The notes below the pieces were generated by a model. That model was not told the origin of the DNA and made no database searches. It saw only the letters and a list, made by a program, of their open reading frames with translations. Source: Dimorphilus gyrociliatus (taxonomy: Eukaryota > Annelida > Polychaeta > Dinophilidae). From it: 64,000 nt of DNA. The stretch spans positions 550,916 through 614,915 of the forward strand of contig CAJFCJ010000020.1 in assembly GCA_904063045.1 (NCBI GenBank), read 5' to 3'. Of this stretch, positions 37,758 through 51,177 are shown one piece after another (positions within the stretch are counted from its first letter, which is position 1; the number at the start of each line of letters is the position of its first letter). The position numbers and the translations under genes are program-made.

Positions 37758-40700
37758 TTCTTTATTGAACAGTAATCTTAATCTTCTGAAATAGGAAATT
37801 TGTGGACTTATCTATCAGAAGTAACCATACATTCTCCTTAAAAAAACCATATACACAAGCACAGTAACCACACTAAAAATATAGGTAAACTATTTTTAGC
37901 GACATCTGCAGGATATCAATTAAATAACTTTTACGTTATTGTACATTTCCCCGATAGGTAGTCTAGGTAAAAAACCTTCAATAATGAACCTCTACCTATA
38001 AAGTTACTAAAGGGGAAAAATACCTCAACCAATGACCTATATAATAACTTCAAAGGTAAATTTGTATTTGAGCAGATTTTAATGAGCTAACGAGAAAAAC
38101 TTTAATAAAATGTTTATTTTTTATTAATATTTTCTTTATTCTCTATTATAAAGTTACGAGTAATGTATTTTTAAATTCTATTTGATTAGAAAGAATAATT
38201 GTGATTTTGATAAAAGAATATAGAATGATATTCTTTGAAGGTTGAGAGAAAATAGTACGAATATTATAGAAATTGGATTTCCCAATCCTCTTTTAGATGG
38301 AATGTCGGAACGAGAAGAGCCATAATTATAAAAGTTCCATTATTATTCACTTTTGAGGCAATTTCCCCTCTCTGTTCAAGTTAAAACCATAGATTTTTCC
38401 ACAAAACTGGTCTCTGTTCTGCCTCTTTTAGTTTCAAGGGTTCTCCAACTCTTAAGCATTATTATGATATTAGACGTAATAGAATTGAAAAATTTTACGC
38501 AGAGGTCAATATCTCTGTCGAAAGCTCAAAAAAACTACAATAGAGACTTTTCTTATAAGCTTTATTATGTAGATATAGAAATACTGAAGAATGAAATTCT
38601 AACCAAAGACTAAAAGCCAATTTTTCTTTTAGGAACAGGAAATTAAAGATTTTCAATATAAAATAGCGGGAAAAAAAATAAGTACTAGAGACCAATAATA
38701 AATATGCAGCGAACGAGGATTACCCTACTAATAATTGAAAGGATTAATGACATTGCGGTGTTAGCATGCAGCGTTAGGATAGAGTGAAAATCTATTTGTT
38801 TCCAAGCCTCCATCGCTCTATCCAGTGCATAACGGACTAATAATAATAATAGTACTAATAGTAACAAAGGACGGTTATCATATAGAAATATAATAATGCG
38901 GGAGAAAAGGGAAAAAGTAAACCTGTGTGGTTAAAACGATTAGTCATTCTATAACCGTAGGCTTGTGCAACTGTTTTAATCTCAGGAAAGGGAAGAAGCA
39001 AGCAGCTGCTACCAAATTAAATCAATCACTTCTATCGTAATAAACGAAGGATAAAAATTCTGGAAAATTCTAACGTTTATAAAGGAATTACCAAGAAGAT
39101 ATAAGTCTTTCTCGAAGAGCGGCTTAACGAGGCAAAAAACCGAATAGATATTTAACTAAAAGGAATACAAGAGATCCTCCGTAAGAATAAATTAAAGGGG
39201 AATTTTAAAGATGAAAACCGATGTCTGATGCGAAAATGTAGGAAATCATTATCCAGAGAAGAAGATAAAATAAATAACATAAAATTATATAATAATAGAA
39301 AAATGCTACTTTTAATAATCAATTACATTTATCATAACATATATATAAACTATATTCACTTTTATACACTATATTTTATATATTAGTATATATACTCAAG
39401 TCAAACTAGATCTATCTTCTTCCCCTCTCCAATTATATAACTTCGGAAAGGGATTGTCTCCTTTCAATGCAAGTTTTCTTTGAATTAGAGCATTATCCCA
39501 ATTTCTGACCTGATACTTAACCCTTATTTAATTACTTTCTAAGATGTATAGCGGAGATAGCTTAACATCTAATCTTTAGTAAACAGGATAAAATGAAAAA
39601 CAGTATAGTAGAGTGCATTTAGTTTCGTATGTATATTGTTTATTGATAAAACTGGTCCTTATTTGAAATCTAAGAATAACCTTTTTTTATTCTTTTGTGG
39701 AAAGAAGATATAATTTTAAAATATACATTTGAAATAGAATTCGCATTTAAAACATATTTTCAATTCTTTTATACAATCTAATTAATAAACATTGTGCTTT
39801 CAAGTGCCAGTTTGGCGAAGCTTTAAATCGTAGTTTTAACCGACAAAGCTGATCAGATTTTCTTGAAAATATAATGTTCCTTGTTAAACTCAATACAATA
39901 TACAGTACATGGTTTAGTAGGAAATGTAAGAAAAAAGCTGGTTAGAAAATCTGACCAAATGCATAAGAGGGATTAAACGATGCATATTTTAATAACAAAC
40001 AACAACAGTAGCGAAAAAAACAGATTTTTCCTTCACCTTTCATGTTTTCATCAAGTCATTTTTATGCATGAATATTTTTTTCATCGTTTTTTCCATATCT
40101 TACTTTTATACATAAATCATTTGACTGCATGTTTATCAAACAAAAAGAATGCTTGCAATTATGCATAATTTTTTTTCGTTATAAGCGGATCAATATGCAA
40201 ATAGAAATGTTCAAGTTATAATTTATGTACTGTATATCTATATATTTAAACAATAAACTTTTTGTATTGTTCAGAATGTATCTATTTCCTTTAAGACTTG
40301 TATGAATGTAAATGAAAAAGTAATAAATCATTCATCACCTTTTTTAGATAAACAAGAAAAAAAATAAAGTTTTGTCTTTTCTGCTCTGAATTTTCTCATA
40401 AATTGTCTCTTTTTTTTTTGTTTGTCTTTTTTTTTCATTTGTGTTTAGTGTCTTAGATCCACTTATTTCTGACAACCTACTGCAGTATTATCAGCCACAC
40501 CGATACAAAGATAACATTTTTTTCTCAGATTGCTAACATATATACAATATACGTATATATATATATATATATACATATAGGATAGATAGATATATATATA
40601 TATTTACATATGTACAGTATACAGTATATATGTATATAATAATAAAATTGTACATACATTTTGGGCATGTAACACATTATTTTTATACACAGATAGAGAT

Positions 40701-40803
40701 AGAGTACAAATGTATTGCGCTGGTATAAAGTAAAAAGGAAAATAAAAGAACTATACTGAAAACGGACGGTTTGCTGAGACGTGCCCTTGTATAGAAATTT
40801 GTT
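37758..40803. other. Intergenic, about 3 kb
   Basis: AT-rich DNA upstream of the coiled-coil gene and downstream of the NCKX gene. Short open frames occur (for example 38353-38613 on +) but none shows family resemblance or coherent splice sites. Near 40540-40630 there is TA-rich low-complexity DNA in the presumed NCKX 3' UTR. Confidence 0.5.
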
Positions 40804-43800
40804 TCATGTTTTGATTAGACACGATATTTTCTCCAATTCGAGAAGAATAGCAACAATAAGGAAGATGACATACATAAAAAACATACTGATCCCCATAGTC
40901 TTGTTCATTCGCCACTTAAACATTGCAATAATTATGATTACCATTAAAAGCATGGCAAAAAGAAGAAGGATGGAACAAGCCATGCCTTTTGACTCTACTC
41001 GGTATGGTGAACCGCCATTCACAGCGCCATATATTAACCAAGGGAGAGGTAACCTGATGGGATAAGCAGTGGAATGAATATGATTAAAGCAATTTAATTA
41101 AGTAGATTCTGTCTATGAAGTTACTAACCCAACCGTTACGTCAAAGATATTACTTCCAACCGAACTAGAGACGGCCATATCACCGTAACCTTTCTTTGCA
41201 ACTATCACACTAGTTATTAAATCAGGAATACTAGTTCCGGCCGCCAGAAACGTCAAGCCCATGACCTATTAATCAATAAATCAATACGGGAAAAGCAATA
41301 TTCGATTAGAATTAATTGAAAATGAACTGTTTCCAGTATTCTTACCGCTTCGTCGATGCCTATTGTATCACCTATAGTTTTCGCCCACCAGTTCATCAAG
41401 TACGAGTAACCAGCTATCCATAAGATACTACCAATAAATGTCCAAGGAAAGAATTGCCTTCTATTTGGTTTTCTAACATCAGGTATTGTTATCCATAATG
41501 GGAAAACTATGGGTGCAACCAGAATATAGGTTATCTGCTTCCTGAGGGTCTTCGGCCAACTAATATCAAGAGGTTCATTCGGCTCATCGAGTTCCTCCAT
41601 TTTCTAGTTGAAGATAGAAGAAAGAATAAGCCTTAAAGTTACTTTTCCTACGTAATTTGCATCAATTAAAAAGAAAGACTTTTTTTTTATTTTAATAAAA
41701 GAAAACCAAAATCATTAAAACGCTTGAAAAAGCAACAAGTTTAATCTATGCTATGGTTTTGTTATACTTTTGGAATAGTATTTTATGTTTAAAAATTAAG
41801 TACAATAGCAAATATATAATTACGCTTGTTTATTATTAACTAGATTTTCCAGATGTCACACTATGTATTTTTATTTTTGGTAGAAAATTTAATACTGTGA
41901 GCTTAACATATATTATATAATTGTACTAACTTGATTGTCACTTTGACTACTGCAGTCGTCTTTGTCATTATCAATTGCAGTCGTTCTGGTAATCACAGCT
42001 TCTTGTTTTATCTATAAAGGGAAGAGAGGATAAAGTAATAAATAATTAAGAATTATTAGTCATTTGATAGAAAAAATGAATGGGTAAATTGATTATAAAA
42101 TAAAGGCCGATTTTTTTTTCCTTCTCTTATAACCTGTGAAAAGTATAGATTTCTTTACATTATTCATTCATAAATACTGTAATGCTGCAAATGGCGATGA
42201 TTTGCAGAAAAAAAATAAAAGTCATGAAATGAACTTGTCGAAAGCGACTAAGGTTACTCAGAAAAAGATAATTAAAAGGAATCATTAATCGATAGGGAAG
42301 AAGGTGAACATTTTGACTTTTCGTTATTAAAAAGACAACGTTTTTTATATCCTTCAGGGGCCTCATTAGACAAAATGCCGACGTTATAATTTTACTAATG
42401 ATTAAACCAAATCTGATTGATTTCATTAATATTAATATCCCCTTTTTGTACTTGGTTCTGATTAAAAATAAAAGAAAAGTTGTATTACCTCTGTATCGTC
42501 AATACTATTGATATTTGTTAAAGTTGTATGCTGGCTAGGATTTCTTGAACTTGGAAGACTTCCATTCTTTGCTGCTTGACCATTAAAGAGGGATGTACCA
42601 TTGGCAAATGGTGGAGGAGTAGCTGATAACCGACCATTCGATATAGCCTGAATATGACCGTTTTCTGGAGGATTCGCGCCGAAACCGTTCATCTCTCCTT
42701 CTTGCCTTTCAGGCACTGCGACGGACATAGAAGCAATAGCGTGTAGTCTTAGTGCTTTTTCGTGCACTTTGCCTGCATATAGTATAAAAATATTCTCTAA
42801 AACAAGGGTTTAACTAAAAAGTAGAGAGCATGCGGTCAAAAAAGAAAGAGGAAAGAGGTTTTGTGCTCATTGAAAAATTGCTAGAGGAAAGGATTCTAAA
42901 TTAAGGTTATTAATTTCCCTGTTATTAGCAGTATGCGCCGTATACAGAAAATAATATACGTTATATACCCACGTGAGTGCTGTATATCGCATGCTACTAA
43001 AGGAAAAAAAGATGGTGAGGGGGCGTGCTTTAGATGTTTGTTCTTCATCTAGAATATTTTTTATACATTGTCTTATGGATACAAAAAAAAACCTACTTTC
43101 GTTCAAAGGATCGATTGTATGGATCATTAGCTGCATAATTCCATGTCGATATTTCGAACTGCCGCTCTTTAAGCCACCAACTAGGCTTTGAGATCGAGCC
43201 CGAGGCTGAGGAGGAGGCTATTTTTGGTTTACGGAAAAGAAATACAATTAAATATGTACTAGGTCAAAAAAAAATATTCTTTTCAAAAGAGCATGTTCCA
43301 TTGAATTAAAAAAAAAGGAACAGTAGATCTAGTACTCGACACCTTTGAAAGGTATAGAATTTAGGAAAAATGACTTTTTAATGAAATATGTTTGTACTAA
43401 TTACCATATGATGCGATCTAAATACCTATCAATGGACATAATTATTCAGTATATATTTTAATTATTTTGAACTGAAATAGAACTTTTTGTAAAAGGATTG
43501 GAGAAAGATTAATGAGAATTGTTTCCCGCTTTCTTACATCGTAAATTATCTCCAAAGGACATTTCAAAGTCACAAATAACGCAAATAATGACACTAACAA
43601 CAATTATGGTCTAAACAGAAGCTTTTAGAGTTAAAATTTTAAAATGGATATTTATACAACTATTGAAAAAAATACCAGTGTCATAGAGAGAAAATAAACA
43701 AGGTGAGAAAGAAAAGGAAACGAGACAAACAATTGTGTAGCTTGTGGATCTTTAGTTCAATGACAATCAATATTATCCCCTTTTCTTCCGTTGTACGCAA

Positions 43801-46454
43801 ATATTAGAGATAAAAAAAAAACAGTTGTACAGCGATCAAAAAAGTATTTTTTTTAAATGACTAGAAGCCTATCAAATTATCAGGCTTACGCTCATCTAGA
43901 CAGTTTTCAGGTGTGACTTGTTTTCCATGTTTCCATAGAAACCGTATTCGACGGATTCCTTTAGAATGTTACGACGAATAAGTTTATAAGACAAAGAAGA
44001 GTATTACTTTTCTCAATAAACAAGAATCGAATATACATAAAGTAAATTATATAAGGAATGCAAAGTTGTAAAAATTCTTATATACGGTATATGTAGTATA
44101 TATATATATAAAAAAAATAAGAATGCATCTATGTAAATATGTCATTAGAGATATTAATAAAATGAAATTATTTGCAAACATCCTTATCTCTTTAATAATG
44201 TTATATGTTTACGCTTTATAAATATATATATATATATATTTATATATGGCTTTCTAAATTATATTAATAAACATATTAATAAATATAATATTTGGAAAAT
44301 AAACTTCACACACTACACGATTATATTCAAAGTAATTACATCCCTAATAGTTTAGTTTGTATTGGGAACAAGTAGAGAGTCTCTTACTTTCTAGTAGACA
44401 TTAGATTTCAAGGCAACAGTACTAATGTTTACCATCTACCTATCTAAAATCAAGAGATTTATAGAAACTTTTAGTCAAAACTTATATTTCTTTTTTTAAA
44501 TAATTAGTTTTAGACTTTTTCTCTTTATTTTCATATTCAAACCTCTTCAATCAGTTATTAAATTGTAATTGTTACTGATACTCAACTTATGTATACTTGC
44601 TTATCAATCTTTACTGGGAAATGCTAAGCAATAACTCCTTATTGGACAAATATTATCGATATTCTGAAATACAGTTTCATACCGCATCAAAGCTTAGAGC
44701 TACTTATTTAATTGAGGATAAGGAGAAGATTTACCTGGATTTTGGTCTACTGAGTATAGAAAATCTGTGGAAATTCTCTATAACTTTATTGATAATAATT
44801 TTGCAATACTCTATTCGTTTCCTCCGAAAATTAGCTACGATCAAATAAAAACTTTCAAGATTAGATTCGATAACATCGACCTACATAAATTTGTCTCACT
44901 ATTCCTAGTATCTTTTGTATCGTGCTGTCATGACAACTGCACTTTAAGCATCTATTTGCATACACGCTATTCTCCATTAGCCGTTGCTAGTGTTCGGATA
45001 AACAGCATCAAAACAATAAGCAATAAGTCTAATCATATTTTCCTTAGATACCTCTCATCATCAATTCTTTTTTAGAATATAGTATTTTCGTTCAAAATAA
45101 CAGCATATTGAAAGAAAGAGATGAATAAGGCGATACTTTCCTTTAAGAAATAATAAACACAATGATAAAAGGAAAATATGCTTCATCGGATATTAAATGC
45201 AATGCAAATTTGTATATGGTAAATATACTACACCTTTAATAATTTACCTTACTTAGCGAGAAATTAAAAATTATAATCTGCTCTCGTAATTTACTTTTTG
45301 AAATGTAAAACTATTGAAGAAAAGTAAATAGACTGCAAATTAAAGGAAGTTGGAACTATAATTGTTTCTAAAATATTAATAGGTGAAATGTTGGTAGAAC
45401 AAGATGAAAGATAAATAGAAACAAGTCGATTTCGATTAACGAATTCGTGTTGAGGAATAGAATGACGAAAATCGTTAAACAGCGAATAATTAACAAACTA
45501 ACGCGTCATTGAGTTAGTTATTGAAGTTACACTGAAGTTCTATTTTTAAATGATTCTCTCATTTCATGTTTATGTAAAAATTAATATCGTTACCTGTGGG
45601 GGAGGACTTGGAGAGTTCTCTTCCATTGATGAGTTACCAACAGGTCTAGGTGTAGGACTCCCAGACTCTCTAATAAGGTTGTCACGACTTCTCATCGAAG
45701 TTACTTTATTCCCGTTTAGTCTAGATTTTACGAAATCTTCAAAGTCTTGATTGAATTTCATGAAGAGAACGTAGGAAATATAACAAAGCAATAATATTAA
45801 AGCCTCCCACCAGTCAATCCACTTATCAATAAAGAAGCCAATAAGACAAGCTAGCGAAATCGAGTAAAATGTAACGTCGCGAAAGAGAGGCCACCAAGTT
45901 AGGACTAAAACACCTTTGCTGAAAAGTGCGCACATTCCTATTACAAAAAGGATGTTGAAAACTGCAGAACCAACAATAGTTCCAATTCCTACATTAGAAT
46001 TTGCAATAAATACTCCAATAAAGGAAGTAAATAGTTCGGGAGCAGAACCGCCTGCAGCCATAAAAGTAGCGCCGGCAACATCCTCAGATATATTTAGGAC
46101 TTCTGTGATCACTTCGAGACTCGGTACGAAAAATTCATCACATACGACTGCAAGAGCCACAAACATATAAATAGTACCGAAGATGTGCAAGGTTATAGCC
46201 CCTTTTTTTAGCTGATCTTCCGAGAATATACCATTAGGATACTCGCTTTTTGAAGAAGAGGAGCTATTAGAAGCCAATAAATGTCTGGAGGTTGGAGAAA
46301 AGTCGGACCGAACTTCAGAACGACTTAAGTAAATTAAAGCAAAGTAACTAAGAGTAATAAGTGTTGCTAAGACGCCAGTCCGTAAGAGTCTATACTTTTT
46401 CCTTATCCGACACCTGATTCGCAGGTACGAAATTGCTCTGTTTAATATTGTCAT
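40804..46454 (-). CDS. SLC24: Potassium-dependent sodium/calcium exchanger, SLC24 (NCKX) family
   Basis: Seven coding exons: 46454-45594, 43217-43097, 42772-42489, 42011-41931, 41603-41346, 41265-41129 and 41053-40804, in phase. The product is about 663 residues, close to the 661 of human SLC24A2. The start chosen is the ATG before [10 protein letters not shown]; an upstream in-frame ATG at 46553 would add 33 residues. After a basic N-terminus and a first membrane segment comes alpha-1: [18 protein letters not shown] (128-145) and [16 protein letters not shown] (154-169). The cytosolic loop includes [13 protein letters not shown], a block typical of NCKX2-like proteins. The C-terminal half has [25 protein letters not shown] and alpha-2 (GTSIPD at about 545-550, [11 protein letters not shown] at about 572-582). 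It exports Ca2+ and K+ in exchange for Na+ at the plasma membrane. The first coding intron is 2.4 kb. Confidence 0.94.
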
Positions 46455-48462
46455 ATTTCCTTTTGTTGTCTTAGGCTTTCTTCCGAACTCGTTTATGGCA
46501 CATAGTTCACTACTGATGATAAGAATAAATGAAATAAAATAAATTATTGTCATTTGCAAATGTAATATATAAACGCAATTATACAAACAATACTGGAAAT
46601 TTACAAAAATTGATAAAATACAAACAAACAATTCCCTTTTGACGCCTAATCGATATCAATGAAATTAATTTTATTTTTTACCTATTAAAATAATCAAATA
46701 GATCGACTTTCTAGCCCATCCCTCTCTATCTCTCCCTTCTTTGCTATGTTGGTCTTTTCCTCCTCTGTCCACCTACGCCTCTTTTCCCTCTCACCCTCTT
46801 AGCCATCTAACGATACCTCACCTTTGATAAAAACTGTTACAATTACGGGCTTTTGTACTCGAGTTTTTGATTCTCGCCAAAATAAAATACCTGATGCGCT
46901 TTTGTTCCAGGTGTGTTTAAAATGTAATACCCTTTCTGGGAATTGGCTTTTTATAGATGAACTTAGGAAGAAAAACTTCAATGATATAAAAGTGAGAGGA
47001 GATAAATTAAAAAAACGAACAAATCTATTCGACACGCTCTACATCGATTAATTTAAATTATCGATAGTCAATTGCCGATTTAAAAAAAATCATACAAAAC
47101 ATCTCAGATGTTTATATCGTTTCTCTGACTACCAAGATCAATATGGTGGCAATTGAACGCTCATTTCGACGGCGTCTCAAAATCGGCTCCTATACGTCAA
47201 TTGCCAACAATCGACCTCTTCAGAATAGAGTTTGTTCCGTCTACAATGTTCGATAACAAACTCTTAATCATACGGGGGAAGGAGAGATTTGTTGAGTGTT
47301 AATTTTTACTCGCGGAATATTTGAGATATCCTTAAAGCTAAACACAATTCTATTAATATTTCCTAAGAACAAGAGTAGCCATATTAATAAATAAATAATC
47401 CTTATTCTTTTAATGACATGCGATAAATTAAATGTAAATTAATAACTAAGTAAGAACATTTTAGCATATCTCGATATAAATATAGAACAGAAAATACAAC
47501 ATGACATTTATCAACATTTACCATAAGCTGCCCTCTGTCATTACATAATCATAACTACCAAATATTTAAATACTATCCCTATTTTATGTGTTTATAGCAT
47601 ATAAACTTATGAATTGGCATTTTATATGTCAATGCAAATATATATATGTTGCTAAAAACTGTATATATATATATATATATAGTATATCTTGATATCAGAA
47701 TTTTCACACTCCAAGTAAAGCTTTCGTAGATCAAAAATGTTCTAAATATATATTTATTTAACTATGTACTCTAAATATATTTATTAATACTTGTAATTAA
47801 AGTTATATAATAAGCATATATCTTTATATATATTTATGCATAAGATATATGGTAATCGTAGATAAACTTGGTTTCTTTCAATGAAAAATAAAATCCTCAA
47901 TATACCATCTCTTTCCTGTATCATGGATTTTGCAGGGTAGGTACTTCATTTGTTTTCTACTGCTGAATATTATTATTCCTCTTCATACAGTTTGGAGACA
48001 TATACACAGTTTTAAATGAATATATTGTAAATATCTTCTCTTACATTCACTTATATATAAATGCTTTAGGCAATTGAAAATATTGTAAAAACATTCATAT
48101 ATATATATATATATATATGCAATAAATATAGACCTAAACACAAATTGTCCTTTGAATCATACATATTAATATAATTTTTAATTATTTTCCCTTTTAGACA
48201 GCTTGAAAGAACTTTGATTTGACACTATTTAGGCTTTCTTTAAACACATTCTTGACCTTAGAAAAGCGCAAGTGTCGAATCAAGGTACAATATTAGCACG
48301 TAAAACTAGCAGGTTATATTTTTCCTTAGCAAAAACATTCGAAACCATAAATATATTATAACGAACAACTAATTACCGGTTACATCATTCCAAACAAAAA
48401 TTTATAAAGGAAGTTAAAAAATCTTTATTACCATACGAAAGCTGAATAGAACTCTCACTCAC

Positions 48463-48560
48463 CTGGTTAGAGTGTCTAGTGACGGCTAGACGACCAAGAG
48501 AGGGCTGTGACGTCACTCGCATAAAATTAACGTAGACTGCTATAATCAATTAATTACTCT
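48463..48560 (-). promoter_or_regulatory. Likely NCKX promoter / non-coding first exon with CRE
   Basis: On the minus strand a strong donor, CCAG|GTGAGTGAG, starts its intron at 48462. Just upstream lies a locally GC-richer segment with the palindrome TGACGTCA (48508-48515), the consensus cAMP-response element bound by CREB/ATF factors. The nearest downstream minus-strand coding gene is NCKX. The link is inferred from position and strand. Confidence 0.4.
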
Positions 48561-48712
48561 TTCACAGTAGCCCTTCTAGCGTCAGTTCCTATATTCTTTG
48601 ATTATTATTTATATAGAAAATAATTATCAAATTGTTTTTAAAACAATTACACGGAATTTTAAGATAAAATCGAATAGAAACAGTCGTCGCAACACACATG
48701 ATACATACAGTG

Positions 48713-48740
<28 letters not shown>
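48713..48740. repeat. TA dinucleotide microsatellite
   Basis: A TA tract just upstream (minus-strand sense) of the candidate NCKX promoter. Confidence 0.9.
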
Positions 48741-48743
<3 letters not shown>

Positions 48744-51177
48744 TTGTTTATATATTAATACATATAAATTTATATATATTGTAAATACATTAGCGTTTTA
48801 TAAATAATATAGCAAAAATGTAAAGTCTACTTACAAAATCTAACTAGTGTGAAAATTTCTACTTAGGCATACTGACTTAAGCGGTTTGCATATTTTGCCT
48901 GGCTACGGTATATTTAGTATATTACTAAGAGCAGGATTAAAACGACGTGTAATTAGTTGCCATTAAAATATCTAAGTAAAAAGGTAATATAAAACCTTTT
49001 GAACACTTTCCGTAGGTCAATTTTTGCTTTAGTCTTTATGATTATAGCGCCCGTCCTTCTTTCAAGTTGACGAAATATATTGACATGACTTTACATAACT
49101 TAATAACTTGTATATTATTGAGAAAGGACATTATTGACTTGGTCGTCTACTTGCTTGTCCTTTTTTACTGACAGTTTTTTTTAAAACCTTTACGAAATAG
49201 AAAGATTAAGCATTTATAAAAAAAAAAATCAATGAGGCCTTTTACTATAAAATATTTCTTTTAGCAAAATGTTTATAAATGCATCTTACTTTTGTATATT
49301 CCATCCATTAATTATAATATCGAAAGGAGAAAAATTCCTTTTTAGGTATCATTTTCAACATCTTTATAAGTCACTTTTTTTTTCTATATTTTTTTTTTTA
49401 AAAAAAAACCAATTATAGAAAAAGAATTGAATTAAATCCGGTTTTTCTTTATGTAAGAATAATTTATTAATAAATCAATTGTTAATGCTTCAATTCATTT
49501 TATTAATATTTGTTCTTGATAAAATAAAGGGAAATGTTAGCAAAAGAAGAAAAGGATGTACTGGTTCTAAAAGTGTCAAAATTTGGTTCAGTTTGTTTCT
49601 TTCCTTAAAACAAACATCTAATGCTTTGTATTTTAATTACAAGTAACATACTATAGAATAATAGATAATTTTTTTCAACTATAAGAAAGCGTTAATAGAG
49701 TTAATACACTCTATTCTATACGTAAATGCCTTATAAATATAGTATATGCCTATACATAAAAAGTGCATTTATATTTAATATAAACACTTGGTTACATATA
49801 TAGATTATTTGAGAATCATTTATTTTTTTAGTTAATTGGTCTCAGAACTGAAATATGAGAGAATCTCTTCACTTTCAAATACGAAAGTATAATTATAATC
49901 AATTTTTTTTCACTTTGAATAATTATGAAAGATGACATTTTAATTTAAGTATTTTATTGGCCAATACCACTATCCCTTCTGTCCTTCTTTCCCTTGCAAC
50001 TCAAACAGTCAGTAGACAGGATACAAAAAGATTTACTTTCTTTTTTCTCGTTTCTTCTAGTCTACGTCAGACTTTTCTTTGGGATTTGCCAGATCATTCA
50101 CCTTAATCTATTGTATTCGGATTATATGGAAGAGTGCAAACTCTTGAAAAAAGATACAATTTCCTCTATCCCCTATTTTTCAAATACTCTTAAAAGCAAA
50201 AAACCAATATGTGTAAAGTTTAATGTATTTATTAGTATATACTGTATGTTTATAGGTTAAATGCTGCTGTAAAATAATGATAGTTATAAATATTACCACA
50301 TCATCTTAAGCCGTTGCTATTTTGGAAATTTATCGTGATGTAATTCGATTGTAATTCTATCACTCTTCCTTTAACATGTTAAAAGTGTCGACTCTAAAAC
50401 GAAGTGTGCACTTTGATGTTGCAGTTCTTTCATTTTTTTCTTAGGTTACGTTAGGCTTTGATTTATAAGCGTATCGATTACAATTCATTCGATTTGCTGG
50501 CGAATGTTTAATATTTACAATACATTACTCCTACGCATCCAATTCAGCAAAGCGTTTTTTGAATGCAAGGCAGAAACGAGGGAAAACTAATCAATAATTT
50601 ACCAACTTTTATATTATACTAAACGTTAATTTTTTTTCAAGTATGATAATTAATATTTTAAAACCAATAATTAATAAGTTTTTGATATAATATACGTCCT
50701 TGAAGAAAAAATCAATCTTTCTTGCCATTTTAATAAGAAAGTTAACGAATTATCGATATATTGATTTATTTTGTGACGTAGCAGAATACTGAAAAAGGAC
50801 ATAAATAGTAAATATTTAATTCTCCATTTGTACTATTAATATTTCGTTATGGTAAATATATGCTTTATTTCTCATATAATCAGATAAAAAAATTCCCCAA
50901 CAGTATTCTTTGTTTTGTTACGCTTAATTTTTAATCCTATTATATAACATATTCTATTTTAGCGAATAAAGGAAGCAATGCTTGGGAATCCTTTCAACAA
51001 GCCTCAATACATACTATATAAAATAAGCTATACACGCTTGAGCTGTTATTAATTAAGTGGTAATTGTATTGTTTATAAGTAAAAATTTTGTTAAAAAGTA
51101 TTATTGATTCTAATTATATTCTAGTCACTATTTGATCAAACTCATAAATGTCAAATGTCAATCGTTATTTTTTGTAT

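Larger units (their letters stand above)
46455..51177. other. NCKX upstream region and intergenic DNA
   Basis: Contains the presumed NCKX 5' leader intron (acceptor candidate TTATCATCAG near 46515), a likely non-coding first exon ending at 48463, TA tracts, and then featureless AT-rich DNA down to the DEG/ENaC gene. No coding exon was seen. Confidence 0.45.

Noticed and set aside
46455-46631. Start of NCKX at 46631
   Set aside because: The codon is TTG, and the extra N-terminus is unlike NCKX proteins. ATG 46454 gives the family length.
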